Positions 7,223 to 15,469 of a DNA stretch of 64,000 nt are shown here, piece by piece. Positions within the stretch are counted from its first letter, which is position 1; each line of letters begins with the position of its first letter. Both the position numbers and the translations under genes were made by a program. Where the stretch lies: positions 1 to 64,000 of the forward strand of contig NZ_QYBB01000022.1 of NCBI RefSeq assembly GCF_004137685.1, read 5' to 3'. The stretch comes from Lichenibacterium minor. Its GTDB lineage: Bacteria; Pseudomonadota; Alphaproteobacteria; Rhizobiales; Beijerinckiaceae. The notes beneath the pieces were generated by a model. The model was not told the DNA's origin, searched no databases, and worked only from the letters and a program-made list of their open reading frames with translations.

Positions 7223-8596
7223 ATGCCAGACAGCTACACCGTCGAGCATATCGCCCGCTTCGCTCATCGTGCGGACGGCATTGCCATGCCGGCCGAGGCG
7301 CGCGACCGCCTGAAGCGCAGCCTGCTTGACGCGCTCGGATGCGCCATCGGAGCGTTGGGAGCTGGCCCGGTCCGGGCCGTGCGGGCACTGGTCGAAGATT
7401 TGGGCGGGGCGCCGCTCTGCACGCTGATCGGCGGCGGGCGGTCCTCGCCCGACCGCGCCGGCCTCTACAACGGTTGCCTCGTCCGCTACCTCGACTTCAT
7501 GGATAACACCGCTCGGCAGGGCGAGGTGTGTCACCCGGCCGACAATACCTCCGCCGTGCTGGCCGCCGCCGAGCACGCGGACGCCTCCGGTGCCGACTTC
7601 CTCACGGCGCTCGCCGTCTCCTACCAGGTGCAGACGCGACTGCTCGAACTTCCTACCATGCGGGCCGGCGTCAATTACACGACCCCGCTGGCCTTCTCGG
7701 TGGCGGCCGGGGCCGGCCGCGTGCTCGGGCTCGATGAGGGGCGCCTCGCCCATGCGCTGGCCCTGGCTGGCGTCGGCGCCGTGTCATTGGCCACCATCCA
7801 GGCCGAGCCGGTTTCAAACTGGAAGGGCCTGTCTTCGGGCGAAGCCGCGGGGCGAGCACTCCACAACACCTATCTGGCCCGCAACGGCATCACGGGCACG
7901 CTCGGGGTCTTCGACGGGCCGCTCGGGTTGTTCCAACTCGTCGATGCCCGGCTCGACACGGATTGGGAGCGGGAGAAGCTCGACATCGGACTGCAGGTTT
8001 CGATCAAACGGCACAATGCCGAGTTCCAGTCGCAGACCTCGGTCGACCTCGCAATCGAGCTACGCGACGCCCACGCGCTCGCCGGAGCCGCGATTGAGCG
8101 GGTGATCGTCGAGGTGGCGGATGGCGCCTACGAGGTGCTCGGCGGAGGCAAGTACGGCCCAAAGCTCGACTGCCGCATCAAGGAGCAGGCGGACCACAAC
8201 CTCCTCTACCTCGTCGCCGTGGCGCTCCTCGACGGCGAGGTTTGGCCCGGGCAGTTCGCCCCGGAACGCATTCTGCGCGACGATGTTCAGGCGCTGCTGC
8301 GCAAGGTGGTCGTAGGGCCCGATAGTTCCTTCACTCGCCGGATCCCGGGCGAGATGCCCGTGCGCATGACAGTCCAGCTCGCTGACGGGCGCGCCATCAC
8401 AGGCGAGAAGACAGACTATGAGGGGTTCCACACGCGGCCGCTCTCCTGGGACCAGGTGCGGGGCAAGTTCGACCGGCTGACGACGGGCAAGCTCGACCCC
8501 GCCCTCGGTCGCGACATCGCGGATGCGGCCCAGGGCATCGACAGCCTCGCGGTCCGAGAACTCACCGCGCTGCTGGCGCGCGTGCCGGCGGATTAA
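7223..8596 (+). CDS. MmgE/PrpD family protein (2-methylcitrate dehydratase-like)
   Basis: The 457-residue protein has typical MmgE/PrpD length and motifs: AEARDRLKRSLLDALGCAIG near the N-terminus, LYNGCLVRYLDFMDN (residues ~79-93), CHPADNTSAVLAAAE, and SNWKGLSSGEAAGRA in the helical core, with a C-terminal lid domain after ~residue 275 (FQSQTSVDLAIEL, GGKYGPKLDCR). Family members dehydrate 2-methylcitrate or cis-trans isomerise and decarboxylate related polycarboxylates such as cis-aconitate. The family is large and most members are of unknown substrate. No prpB or prpC is nearby, so a methylcitrate-cycle role is not supported. Cytoplasmic and apparently monocistronic. Confidence 0.88.
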   Translation: MPDSYTVEHIARFAHRADGIAMPAEARDRLKRSLLDALGCAIGALGAGPVRAVRALVEDLGGAPLCTLIGGGRSSPDRAGLYNGCLVRYLDFMDNTARQGEVCHPADNTSAVLAAAEHADASGADFLTALAVSYQVQTRLLELPTMRAGVNYTTPLAFSVAAGAGRVLGLDEGRLAHALALAGVGAVSLATIQAEPVSNWKGLSSGEAAGRALHNTYLARNGITGTLGVFDGPLGLFQLVDARLDTDWEREKLDIGLQVSIKRHNAEFQSQTSVDLAIELRDAHALAGAAIERVIVEVADGAYEVLGGGKYGPKLDCRIKEQADHNLLYLVAVALLDGEVWPGQFAPERILRDDVQALLRKVVVGPDSSFTRRIPGEMPVRMTVQLADGRAITGEKTDYEGFHTRPLSWDQVRGKFDRLTTGKLDPALGRDIADAAQGIDSLAVRELTALLARVPAD

Positions 8597-8686
8597 GGGC
8601 TCGAAATCCGCCGGATATCCTTTGGCATGACGAGCCGGGCGTAGAGCTCGACGGCCGGTATGGCCCGGCAGACGCCTACGGTCCGG

Positions 8687-9035
8687 TCAGTCGCCGAAAC
8701 GGCGCATTAGCTGGTCGGCCGACGCGATGAGCCCCGGACGCCCGAGGTTGCGCACCACGCGCCGCATGGCTTCCCAGGCCCGCGGCGGGTCGAAGGCGGG
8801 CAGGCCTTGAACCGCTTTCGCGAGGGGACTCGTGATGAGGCCGGTGGCTGCCTCGCCCGTGTAGGAGTATCCGAGCTCGGTCTCGCCGCCGGCCTCCACT
8901 TCGCATAGGATTAGCGTGGTGCTTTCTCAGGAGCAAGGTGCCGTCCGCCTCCGGCCGGTCGGTCGGCACCGTGAAGGCCGAGGCCCGGACAGCGCCGATC
9001 GTCGGCGCCGAACCCTTGTCGCGTATGCCCGTCAC
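8687..9035 (-). pseudogene. Enolase-superfamily (mandelate racemase-like) N-terminal fragment, frameshifted
   Basis: A GTG at 9035 (overlapping the SMP-30 stop as GTGA) opens VRASAFTVPTDRPEADGTL. After a one-base insertion near 8921-8935 the other frame continues STTLILCEVEAGGETELGYS, then AATGLITSPLAKAVQG and AMRRVVRNLGRPG. This matches the capping domain of mandelate racemase/muconate lactonising enzymes up to the RNLGRPGI motif. The sequence then diverges and stops at 8687, so the whole catalytic barrel is gone. It is a dead remnant of a sugar-acid or hydroxy-acid operon shared with the SMP-30 fragment. Confidence 0.7.
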
Positions 9036-9688
9036 TCGAGGTCGATCGCCAGCAGGTAGTCCGTCGCGGCCACGAAAAACCGTTTCTTGCCTTTTCCGCC
9101 AAAGCAGCAGTTCGCCGGCGTGGACGGGGTCGGGAAGAAGCCGAGCTTGGTCCGGTCCGGCGCGTAGATCTGGATGCCGTCGCCCGAACTCGACCAGACC
9201 CAGCCGCGCTCGTCCACCGCGAACCCATCCGGGTACCCGTGGTCGGTGCGCAGGAAGAAGCGCCGGTTGGACAGCGTGCCGTCCTCTGCCACGTCGAAGG
9301 CGATGATCTCGTGCGTGTCCTTCTCATGGCCGCCGATGATCTCGCCGAGCGAGCGCGCCGTGTCGGACACGTAGAGGGTGCGCCCGTCGGGCGAGAAGAA
9401 CAGCCCGTTGGGCTGCTCGAAATCGGCCATCCGCCGCAGGTCCTCCGTGGCGGGATCGAAGCCGTAGACGCTGCGGTGGTCGAGGTCCGGCTCGACGATC
9501 GATCCCTGGTTCGGCATCAGGATGCCGAAGGTGGGGTCGGTGAACCAGATCGCCCCGTCGGCCGCCACTGTCACATCGTTGGGCGAGTTGAGGCGCTTGC
9601 TATCGTAGTGGGTGACGATCGGCACGGCGCCGCCCCGCCCGTCCGAGCGGCTGATGCAGCGGCGGCCGTGCTCGCAGTGGACCAGCAC
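9032..9688 (-). pseudogene. SMP-30/gluconolactonase family protein, 5'-truncated
   Basis: The frame has the family's six-bladed propeller motifs: KRLNSPNDVTVAADGAIWFT (residues ~31-50), DPTFGI, EQPNGLFFSPDGRTLYVSDT with the catalytic Asn-Gly and Ser-Asp pairs, and DGFAVDERGWVWSSSGDGI. SMP-30 lactonases hydrolyse sugar lactones using a divalent metal bound by Glu, Asn and Asp residues. Roughly the first 70 residues, including the metal-binding Glu of blade one, are missing: homology starts at LVHCEHGRRC right next to an unrelated dehydrogenase fragment on the other strand. The remaining 3' part is intact and ends at 9032, overlapping the enolase fragment. Probably non-functional. Confidence 0.75.
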
Positions 9689-9729
9689 ATCCGGACATGC
9701 TGCTATAAGGCAAGCGCCTCATCGGGGTG

Positions 9730-9903
9730 ATGGGCGGCGGCGGCCAGACACCGGCTTTCCATCGCAGCCTGATATACCTTCAGGCGCAGGGCCTGTTCCC
9801 GCTCGAAAAGCTAGTGCGGACCTACGCCTTCGCGGACGTGAACCAGGCGATCGACGACAGCGATGCCAGGACAGTGGTCAAGCCGATCTTGACGATGCCG
9901 TAG
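9730..9903 (+). pseudogene. C-terminal fragment of a zinc alcohol dehydrogenase
   Basis: The 57-residue frame has FHRSLIYLQAQGLFPLEKLV, then RTYAFADVNQAIDDSDARTV and VKPILTMP before the stop. This is the tail of medium-chain zinc-dependent alcohol dehydrogenases, where an F-ADVNEAI-DS-x-x-G motif is followed by a terminal strand xIKPVLxMP. Everything upstream (catalytic Zn site, Rossmann fold) is absent. It abuts the truncated 5' end of the SMP-30 gene in the opposite direction, so the joint near 9690-9730 is a deletion or rearrangement breakpoint. Confidence 0.65.
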
Positions 9904-10042
9904 ACCGGGACGGAGGCGAAGGGCCGCCGTCGGTCGTCAAAGCCCGGTAGGACCCTCCCTTTGAGCGGGTTCGTTGGATTATGGATCGAGCCTGCCGGCA
10001 TCGGCAGCAGGGGTTCCCGACGCAAGATGAAGGAAGACGACC

Positions 10043-11521
10043 TTGAAATCTCGTGACATGGCGCGTGGCTTGGCTTGGTTTGGGATCGGGCTTGGGGTGG
10101 CCGAAATGCTGGCGCCCAGGGCCGTAGCCCGCGCCACAGGATTGGAGGGGCACGAGAAGCTCCTGCGGCTGTTCGGAGCTCGCGAGATCGCCTCGGGCAT
10201 CGTCATCCTGGTGGCCGAGGACCCGGAGGCACGACTGTGGACGAGGGTCGCCGGTGACCTTCTCGACGGCCTGCTTCTGTCCGCGGGCATGAGGGCCGGC
10301 AATCCTCACCGTCACCGTGCCGTGTTGGCGACCGCGATCGTCGCCCCGGTGGTGGCGCTCGACGCCCTGTACGCGCGCTATTCGTTAGGCCGCGAAGCGG
10401 CCGAGTACCTGCCCGCGCCGGCCGCCGAGCCCCTCCCATCGGCTGACGCGTTCGTTCGTTATAGTGACGGAGTCGAAAGTGTCTCCGAGGACGAGGAAGC
10501 GACGATCAACGCCATCCTCGCCTCCACGCATCGCCTGCACGAGCGCACGCGGGCCAAGTTCGGGCAAGCCGTCCGGGTCTCGCATGCCAAGGCGCACGGC
10601 GTCGCGGTGGGCGAACTCATCGTCGCCGACGATCTGCCGGCGGTGTTCGCCCAAGGAGTGTTCAAGTCCGGCTCCCGCTATCCCGTCATCGCGCGGCTCG
10701 CCAACGTGCCTGGCGAGATCGACCGCGACGCCGTCGCGACGCAAAGAGGGATGGCGCTCAAGTTGCTCGGGGTCGAAGGCGAGAGATTACCGGGCCACGA
10801 TGCGGCCACTCAGGACTTCGTGCTCGACTCGGGTAACCGCTTCGCTTCCGGCACCGCCACCCAGTTCCTGATGAACCACCGGCTGCTGGAGCACGCCCCG
10901 CAGGTCCCGGATATGATCAAGGCCGCTGTCTCGACGGCCTCCCGCGCCGGCAACAAGGCCCTGCACCAGTTGCGCGGGGACAGCCCCACCCTGGACTTCT
11001 TCGGCCACAGCCGGGTGCATCCCATGGCCGAGGCCTACTTCACCCAGGCGCCGATCCGCTACGGCGATTATGTGGCGAAGCTCGCCGTCGTGCCGGTGGC
11101 ACCGGCTCAACGGGCGCTCGACGGCACGGCCGTCGACCTCCGCGACCCCGATGCGTTGCGGACCGCGACGGTCGGCTACCTCCGCGATCACGATGCCGAG
11201 TTCGAGATCCGGGTCCAGCTCTGTACGGACCTCGACACGATGCCGGTCGAGAATGCCAGCGTGGAATGGTCGGAGGAGCAGAGCCCCTACCGCACGGTGG
11301 CGCGGCTGCGCCTGCCCCGGCAGGAGGCCTTTAGCTTGGCCCGGCGTGCCTTCGTCGATAACCTGTCATTCTGCGTGTCGCACGGGCTCTCGGCCCACCG
11401 GCCGCTCGGCTCCATCATGCGGGCCAGGATGCGCGCCTACCCTGTAATGTCGCGTCTACGCCGCGAGACGAACGGCGTAGCCCTGCTGGAACCGATATCG
11501 ATCGGCGACGTGCCGCTTTAA
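10043..11521 (+). CDS. Catalase-family heme protein with N-terminal membrane domain
   Basis: The 492-residue protein has two parts. Residues ~5-125 contain four hydrophobic stretches (GLAWFGIGLGVAEML; LLRLFGAREIASGIVIL; VAGDLLDGLLLSAG; AVLATAIVAPVVALDALYA), a small four-helix membrane module. Residues ~170-480 are catalase-like of the y4iL/SrpA type: SHAKAHGVAVGEL with the distal His, SGSRYPVIARLANVPGE, RGMALKLLGVEGE, TQDFVLDSGNRFASG, and FFGHSRVHPMAEAYFTQAP. The C-terminal RMRAYPVMSRLR may hold the proximal heme Tyr. It probably handles peroxide or organic peroxides at the membrane. A TTG at 10043 is preferred because AAGGAAGA lies 5 bp before it; the ATG at 10058 is the alternative. Confidence 0.82.
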   Translation: MKSRDMARGLAWFGIGLGVAEMLAPRAVARATGLEGHEKLLRLFGAREIASGIVILVAEDPEARLWTRVAGDLLDGLLLSAGMRAGNPHRHRAVLATAIVAPVVALDALYARYSLGREAAEYLPAPAAEPLPSADAFVRYSDGVESVSEDEEATINAILASTHRLHERTRAKFGQAVRVSHAKAHGVAVGELIVADDLPAVFAQGVFKSGSRYPVIARLANVPGEIDRDAVATQRGMALKLLGVEGERLPGHDAATQDFVLDSGNRFASGTATQFLMNHRLLEHAPQVPDMIKAAVSTASRAGNKALHQLRGDSPTLDFFGHSRVHPMAEAYFTQAPIRYGDYVAKLAVVPVAPAQRALDGTAVDLRDPDALRTATVGYLRDHDAEFEIRVQLCTDLDTMPVENASVEWSEEQSPYRTVARLRLPRQEAFSLARRAFVDNLSFCVSHGLSAHRPLGSIMRARMRAYPVMSRLRRETNGVALLEPISIGDVPL

Positions 11522-12129
11522 GCCGAGCACGATCGCTGGAGACGATGGTGATCCCGTCGCATCTGCGGGCTCACGGCCACGGCCACGGCCACCTGCTCAA
11601 AACCCGATCTGCCCGGGAAGCCCGCCGATCTACAATAGGCCAATTCTTGCCGAAGCGGCAACGTCTGCTTCAGCCCGACGCCGTCAGAAAACGGCCGTTC
11701 CGCTGCCCACCCGCTTCCGCTGTCCGGCCGGAGTCGACCCTTTATGGTCGTTCGACCGTCCGATGCAGTTTCTTCGAAGCGGTCGTTTAAGAGCGCGTTT
11801 CACCCCCCCCCCCCGCTCCACGAGTTCCTCCTGGCCACCGGATGTGCTTCATCTCACGACAAAGATCTGCGCCTTGGCGGCGTTAGCCTTCCCCTCGCCC
11901 CGCAGGACGGCCAAGCTGGCCTCGATCCGGAGACCGCCGCCAGGGTCCCCAACATGTCCCTGAACGCCGGGACGACGACGGCGTGGGCCTCCAACCAATT
12001 GCACGCGATGTTCGTGGTCCCCCTCTCGAGTGGTCGTCGGGCGTGACGTCACCCAACTCCACGACGTCAGACGGACCCGAGAACCTCGCCGGATCCCCCG
12101 TCCGTGGAGGCTCCGATCGTCGCGCCTTT
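11522..12129. other. 608-bp stretch without a recognisable gene; 12-C run
   Basis: No convincing gene is seen. It contains a run of 12 C residues (11803-11814) and a GGCCAC repeat near 11575. On the minus strand around 11935-12020 a short stretch reads TTNIACNWLEAHAVVVPAF then RDMLGTLAA, which has protein-like character but no start and no recognised family, and may be the end of a decayed gene. The 5' flank of the region could also carry the terminator of the catalase-like gene, though no clear hairpin was found. Confidence 0.4.
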
Positions 12130-12861
12130 CTACCCTGCCGCTGTCCCGAAGACGCCCAGCATGTCGAACGACACCGGGCGGCGTCGGTCGAGCGCGATGC
12201 CGGCCTCCAACTCTCGGATATGGTCCCGCATCAAAGAGACGGCCGCCTCCGCTCGCCGCGTCCTACACAGGGCGATGAGGTCGCCGTGATGGTCGTGCCA
12301 TCCTTGAAGGCCGCTTCGGTTCTCGAAGAGCGCGATCACGAGGCTGGTCCGGGCGACGAGCAGGCGCACCTGCTCGGCCAGGATGGCGTTGCCCGAGAGC
12401 TCCGCCATGAGGAGGTGGAAGCCTCCCGAGAGGTGGATAGCCTCGCGCATCCGGCCCTCCTGACGGAGCGCCTGCTCCTCGGCGAGGTTGGTCGAAAGGC
12501 GAGCGAGCGCGGCCTCGTCGGCCGTACGGGCGACGGCTTCAGTCGTCCCGGCCTCGATCGCGAGACGGGCCGCAAAGATCTGGCGGACCTCGTCGGCCTC
12601 AGGTGCGGCCACGTAGGCACCGCGGTTGGGGAAGACCACGATCAGGTCTTCCCAGGCAAGGCGCTGAAGGGCGAGCCCCACAGCGCGCCGCCCGATCCCG
12701 AAGGCTTCCACCAACGCCATCTCGGTTAGCTTCGTCCCAGGCAGCAGGCGCTGGTCGACGATCGCGTCGAAGAGATGCCGGTAGGCATCGTCGACCCCCT
12801 CGACCTTCGGCCGGGTCCGGTCGTTCATGACGCCGACCATTCGCCCAGGTTGCTTCGACAT
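12130..12861 (-). CDS. GntR-family transcriptional regulator (FadR/FCD subgroup)
   Basis: The 243-residue protein has an N-terminal winged helix (residues ~22-90; recognition region LTEMALVEAFGIGRRAVGLA, then LQRLAWEDLIVVFPNRGAYV). A C-terminal FCD helical ligand-binding domain follows, with the metal/ligand residues of the family (FAARLAIEAGT, FHLLMAELSGN, WHDHHGDLIAL). FCD regulators usually sense carboxylates or amino-acid-like compounds and repress the adjacent operon. It is divergent from the ABC/hydantoinase operon 129 bp away, so the operon's substrate or a derivative is the likely effector. A GATTG-N4-CAATC palindrome lies between the two. Confidence 0.9.
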   Translation of the reverse strand: MSKQPGRMVGVMNDRTRPKVEGVDDAYRHLFDAIVDQRLLPGTKLTEMALVEAFGIGRRAVGLALQRLAWEDLIVVFPNRGAYVAAPEADEVRQIFAARLAIEAGTTEAVARTADEAALARLSTNLAEEQALRQEGRMREAIHLSGGFHLLMAELSGNAILAEQVRLLVARTSLVIALFENRSGLQGWHDHHGDLIALCRTRRAEAAVSLMRDHIRELEAGIALDRRRPVSFDMLGVFGTAAG

Positions 12862-12890
12862 CGACTACTTCACTGGTTCAGAGGCATTCA

Positions 12891-12904
12891 GATTGAGCGC
12901 AATC
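12891..12904. promoter_or_regulatory. Candidate GntR operator
   Basis: GATTG (12891-12895) and CAATC (12900-12904) form a perfect inverted repeat with a 4-base spacer, in the gap between the divergent GntR gene and the transporter operon. Short palindromes with this geometry are typical of FadR/FCD operators. Functional assignment is by position only. Confidence 0.4.
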
Positions 12905-12989
12905 CTACATGGAGGTCTGCGTGCCGTATAGCGCACACCTGGCACAGGGGTTGCTGAGAGCACTCAGCCCCTCTGCCGAAGGACTCCGC

Positions 12990-14030
12990 ATGTCTCCCGT
13001 TTCGCTCACGCGACGTACCATGATCACGGCGCTCGTGGCGTCACCCTTCGTGCTGCGCGCGGGGCCGGGCCGGTCCGCGGCCGCGACCAACATCAGGTTC
13101 TCCTTCTCGGCTCCCTTCGACGGATCCAACGCCGCCTTTCTTCTGGGAGATAGTCGGGGCTGGTACGCCGAGGCCGGGCTGACCTGCCAGTTCGACTCGT
13201 CCGGCGGCGCGGCCGAGGTCGTGTCGCGGGTGGCGTCCGGCGTCTACGACGCCGGCATCGGCGACATCAACGTCATGTCGGAGTTCGACGCCAAGAACCC
13301 CGGCCAGGCGATCAAGGTCGTCTACATGATGTACTACCGCAGCCCGCTCAGCGTCTGCACGCTGGCGAAGTCCGGCATCGCCACGCCGGCCGACCTCGCG
13401 GGGCGGAGGGTCGGCGCCGCGGCGACGGACGGCGCCTACCGGCTGTTCCCGGCTTACGTGAAGGCGACGGGGTTCGATCCCTCGGCCATCAAGTGGGACA
13501 TGGTGGGGCTGCAGTTGCGGGAAGCGGTGCTGTCGCGCGGCGACGTCGACGCCATTCTGGGCTTCGACTCCACCATGGACTTCGGCCTGCAGAAGACGGG
13601 CATCAAGGCGAACGAGATCCGCTTCCTCTACTATTCGGACGCGGGGCTCGACCTTTACGGCAACGGCATCATGGCGTCGCAGAAGCTGCGCACCGAGAAC
13701 CCGGAGGCGCTGCGACGCTTTATCGCCGTGACGGCGCGGTCCTGGCAGGCCGCCATCCAGGACCCGGAGGCCGCCATCGCGGCACTCAAGGCCCACTCGC
13801 CGCTGATCAACTCGGCACTAGAACTTGAGAAGCTGCGCTGGGTCATCAAGAACCAGCTCACGACCCCGGAGTCCCAGGCCGACGGGCTCGGCGGCATCAG
13901 GGCCGCCCGACTGGCCAAGGTGCTGGACACGCTCGCCGCCACCTACGCCCTGCCCACCACGCCGAAGCCGGACGACGTCTTCGATCCCGCCTTCCTCCCC
14001 TCCGCCGACCTGCGGAGGCTGCCGGCGTGA
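12990..14030 (+). CDS. ABC transporter substrate-binding protein (SsuA/TauA/NMT1-like)
   Basis: The 346-residue protein starts at 12990 (MSPVSLTRRTMITALVAS) with a twin-arginine-like export signal cleaved near residue 30. The mature part has the NMT1/SsuA layout: FLLGDSRGWYAEAGLTCQF (close to the family's 'KGYFKEAGL' strand), GGAAEVVSRVASGVYDAGI, DINVMSEF, LAGRRVGAAATDGAYRLFPA and a hinge near WDMVGLQLREAVLSRGDVDA. Proteins of this class bind sulfonates, pyrimidines or aromatic carboxylates in the periplasm. The upstream ATG at 12909 would bury the signal peptide and is unlikely. First gene of an operon with a hydantoinase, an ABC ATPase and a permease. The stop overlaps the next start (GTGA). 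Confidence 0.9.
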   Translation: MSPVSLTRRTMITALVASPFVLRAGPGRSAAATNIRFSFSAPFDGSNAAFLLGDSRGWYAEAGLTCQFDSSGGAAEVVSRVASGVYDAGIGDINVMSEFDAKNPGQAIKVVYMMYYRSPLSVCTLAKSGIATPADLAGRRVGAAATDGAYRLFPAYVKATGFDPSAIKWDMVGLQLREAVLSRGDVDAILGFDSTMDFGLQKTGIKANEIRFLYYSDAGLDLYGNGIMASQKLRTENPEALRRFIAVTARSWQAAIQDPEAAIAALKAHSPLINSALELEKLRWVIKNQLTTPESQADGLGGIRAARLAKVLDTLAATYALPTTPKPDDVFDPAFLPSADLRRLPA

Positions 14031-15469
14031 CGTTCGACCTCGTCATCAGCGGCGGCACGGTGGCGACGGCCGCAGACGTGGTGCGGGCCGACGTGGGCAT
14101 CGTCGGAGGCCGCGTCGTGGCGATCGCCGAGCGCCTGAGGGGCGGCACCCGCACGGTCGACGCCGGGGGACGGCTGGTGCTCCCCGGCGGCATCGACGCC
14201 CATTGCCACCTTGATCAGCCGCAGGCGCCGGGCCTCGCCTCCAAGGGCGCCGCAATGGCGGACGGCTTCCGCTCGGGGAGCATCAGCGCGGCCTTCGGCG
14301 GCACCACCACCATCGTGCCCTTCTGCGTGCAGCACCGGGGCGGCTCGGTGACGGCCGCGGTCGCTGACTACCACCGGCGCGCCGAGGGCGAGGCGGTGAT
14401 CGACTACGCCTTCCACCTGATCGTCAGCGATCCCACGCCGGCGGTGCTCGGCCAGGAACTGCCGGCCCTGATCCGGCGCGGCCATGCGAGCCTCAAGGTC
14501 TACATGACCTACGAGGCGCTGCACCTGTCGGACCGCCAGATCCTCGACGTCCTCGCCACGGCCCGCGAGGAGCGGGCCATCGTCCTCGTCCACGCCGAGA
14601 ATCACGAGGTCCTCACCTGGCTCGCCGAGCGGCTCGAGGCCTCGGGCCGAACGGCACCGAAGGAGCACGCGGCCTCGCGCCCGCTCCCCGTCGAGCGGGA
14701 AGCCACGCACCGGGCCGTGACGCTCGCCGAGGTCGTCGGCGTGCCGCTCGTGGTGGTGCACATCTCAGGCGGCGAGCCCTTGGAGGAGGTGCGGCGGGCG
14801 CGGGCACGCGGCCTGACCGTCATCGCAGAGACCTGCCCGCAGTACCTCATGCTCACCGCCGCCGACCTCGACCTGCCCGACATGGAGGGCGCCAAGGCCA
14901 TGTGCAGCCCGCCGCCGCGCGACACCGCCGCTCAGGCGGCGCTGTGGCGCGGCATCGAGGATGGCACGGTCGACATAGTCAACTCGGACCACGCCCCCTA
15001 CCGCTTCGATGCCGGGGGCAAGCTGCGCGGCGGCCCCGGCACCTCCTTCCGCGGCATCGCCAACGGCTTGCCGGGGCTGGAAACCCGCCTGCCGATCCTG
15101 TTCAGCGAGGGGGTGGTGAAGGGGCGGATCGACCTGCAGCGCTTCGTGGCGCTGACGGCGACCAACAACGCGAAGTTCTACGGACTGCATCCGCGCAAGG
15201 GCACGATCGCGGTCGGGGCCGACGCCGACGTCGCGATCTGGGACCCGGAGAAGCGCGTAACGATCCGCAACGCGGACCTTCACCACGCCGTCGACTACAC
15301 GCCCTTTGAGGGGCTTGAGATCCAGGGCTGGCCCGAAACGGTGCTGAGCCGCGGCGAGGTCGTGGTCGAGGCCGGCGCGCTGAAGGCGCAGCCGGGACGG
15401 GGTCGTTTCCTTGAGCAGCGGACCTCCTCGGCCTATCGTCCCCAGGGAGGGGCGTCCTCATGGACCTGA
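14027..15469 (+). CDS. Dihydropyrimidinase/D-hydantoinase-family amidohydrolase
   Basis: This 480-residue enzyme has the complete binuclear-zinc site of the cyclic amidohydrolases: GGIDAHCHLDQPQ (HxH, residues ~59-71), carboxylated-Lys motif ASLKVYMTYEA (~156-166), HAENHEV, VVHISGGEPLEEV and NSDHAPYRFDAGGK with the catalytic Asp (~320). It opens the ring of dihydropyrimidines or 5-substituted hydantoins to N-carbamoyl amino acids, in the cytoplasm. A start at GTG 14027 overlaps the previous stop. The C-terminus overlaps the SDR gene by 10 bp. With the importer genes it suggests uptake and ring opening of a cyclic ureide. No N-carbamoylase is present in the window. Confidence 0.92.
   Translation: MTFDLVISGGTVATAADVVRADVGIVGGRVVAIAERLRGGTRTVDAGGRLVLPGGIDAHCHLDQPQAPGLASKGAAMADGFRSGSISAAFGGTTTIVPFCVQHRGGSVTAAVADYHRRAEGEAVIDYAFHLIVSDPTPAVLGQELPALIRRGHASLKVYMTYEALHLSDRQILDVLATAREERAIVLVHAENHEVLTWLAERLEASGRTAPKEHAASRPLPVEREATHRAVTLAEVVGVPLVVVHISGGEPLEEVRRARARGLTVIAETCPQYLMLTAADLDLPDMEGAKAMCSPPPRDTAAQAALWRGIEDGTVDIVNSDHAPYRFDAGGKLRGGPGTSFRGIANGLPGLETRLPILFSEGVVKGRIDLQRFVALTATNNAKFYGLHPRKGTIAVGADADVAIWDPEKRVTIRNADLHHAVDYTPFEGLEIQGWPETVLSRGEVVVEAGALKAQPGRGRFLEQRTSSAYRPQGGASSWT

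Noticed and set aside
7223..8596. Methylcitrate-cycle prpD
   Set aside because: No prpB, prpC or propionate regulator is near, and the MmgE/PrpD family has many other members.
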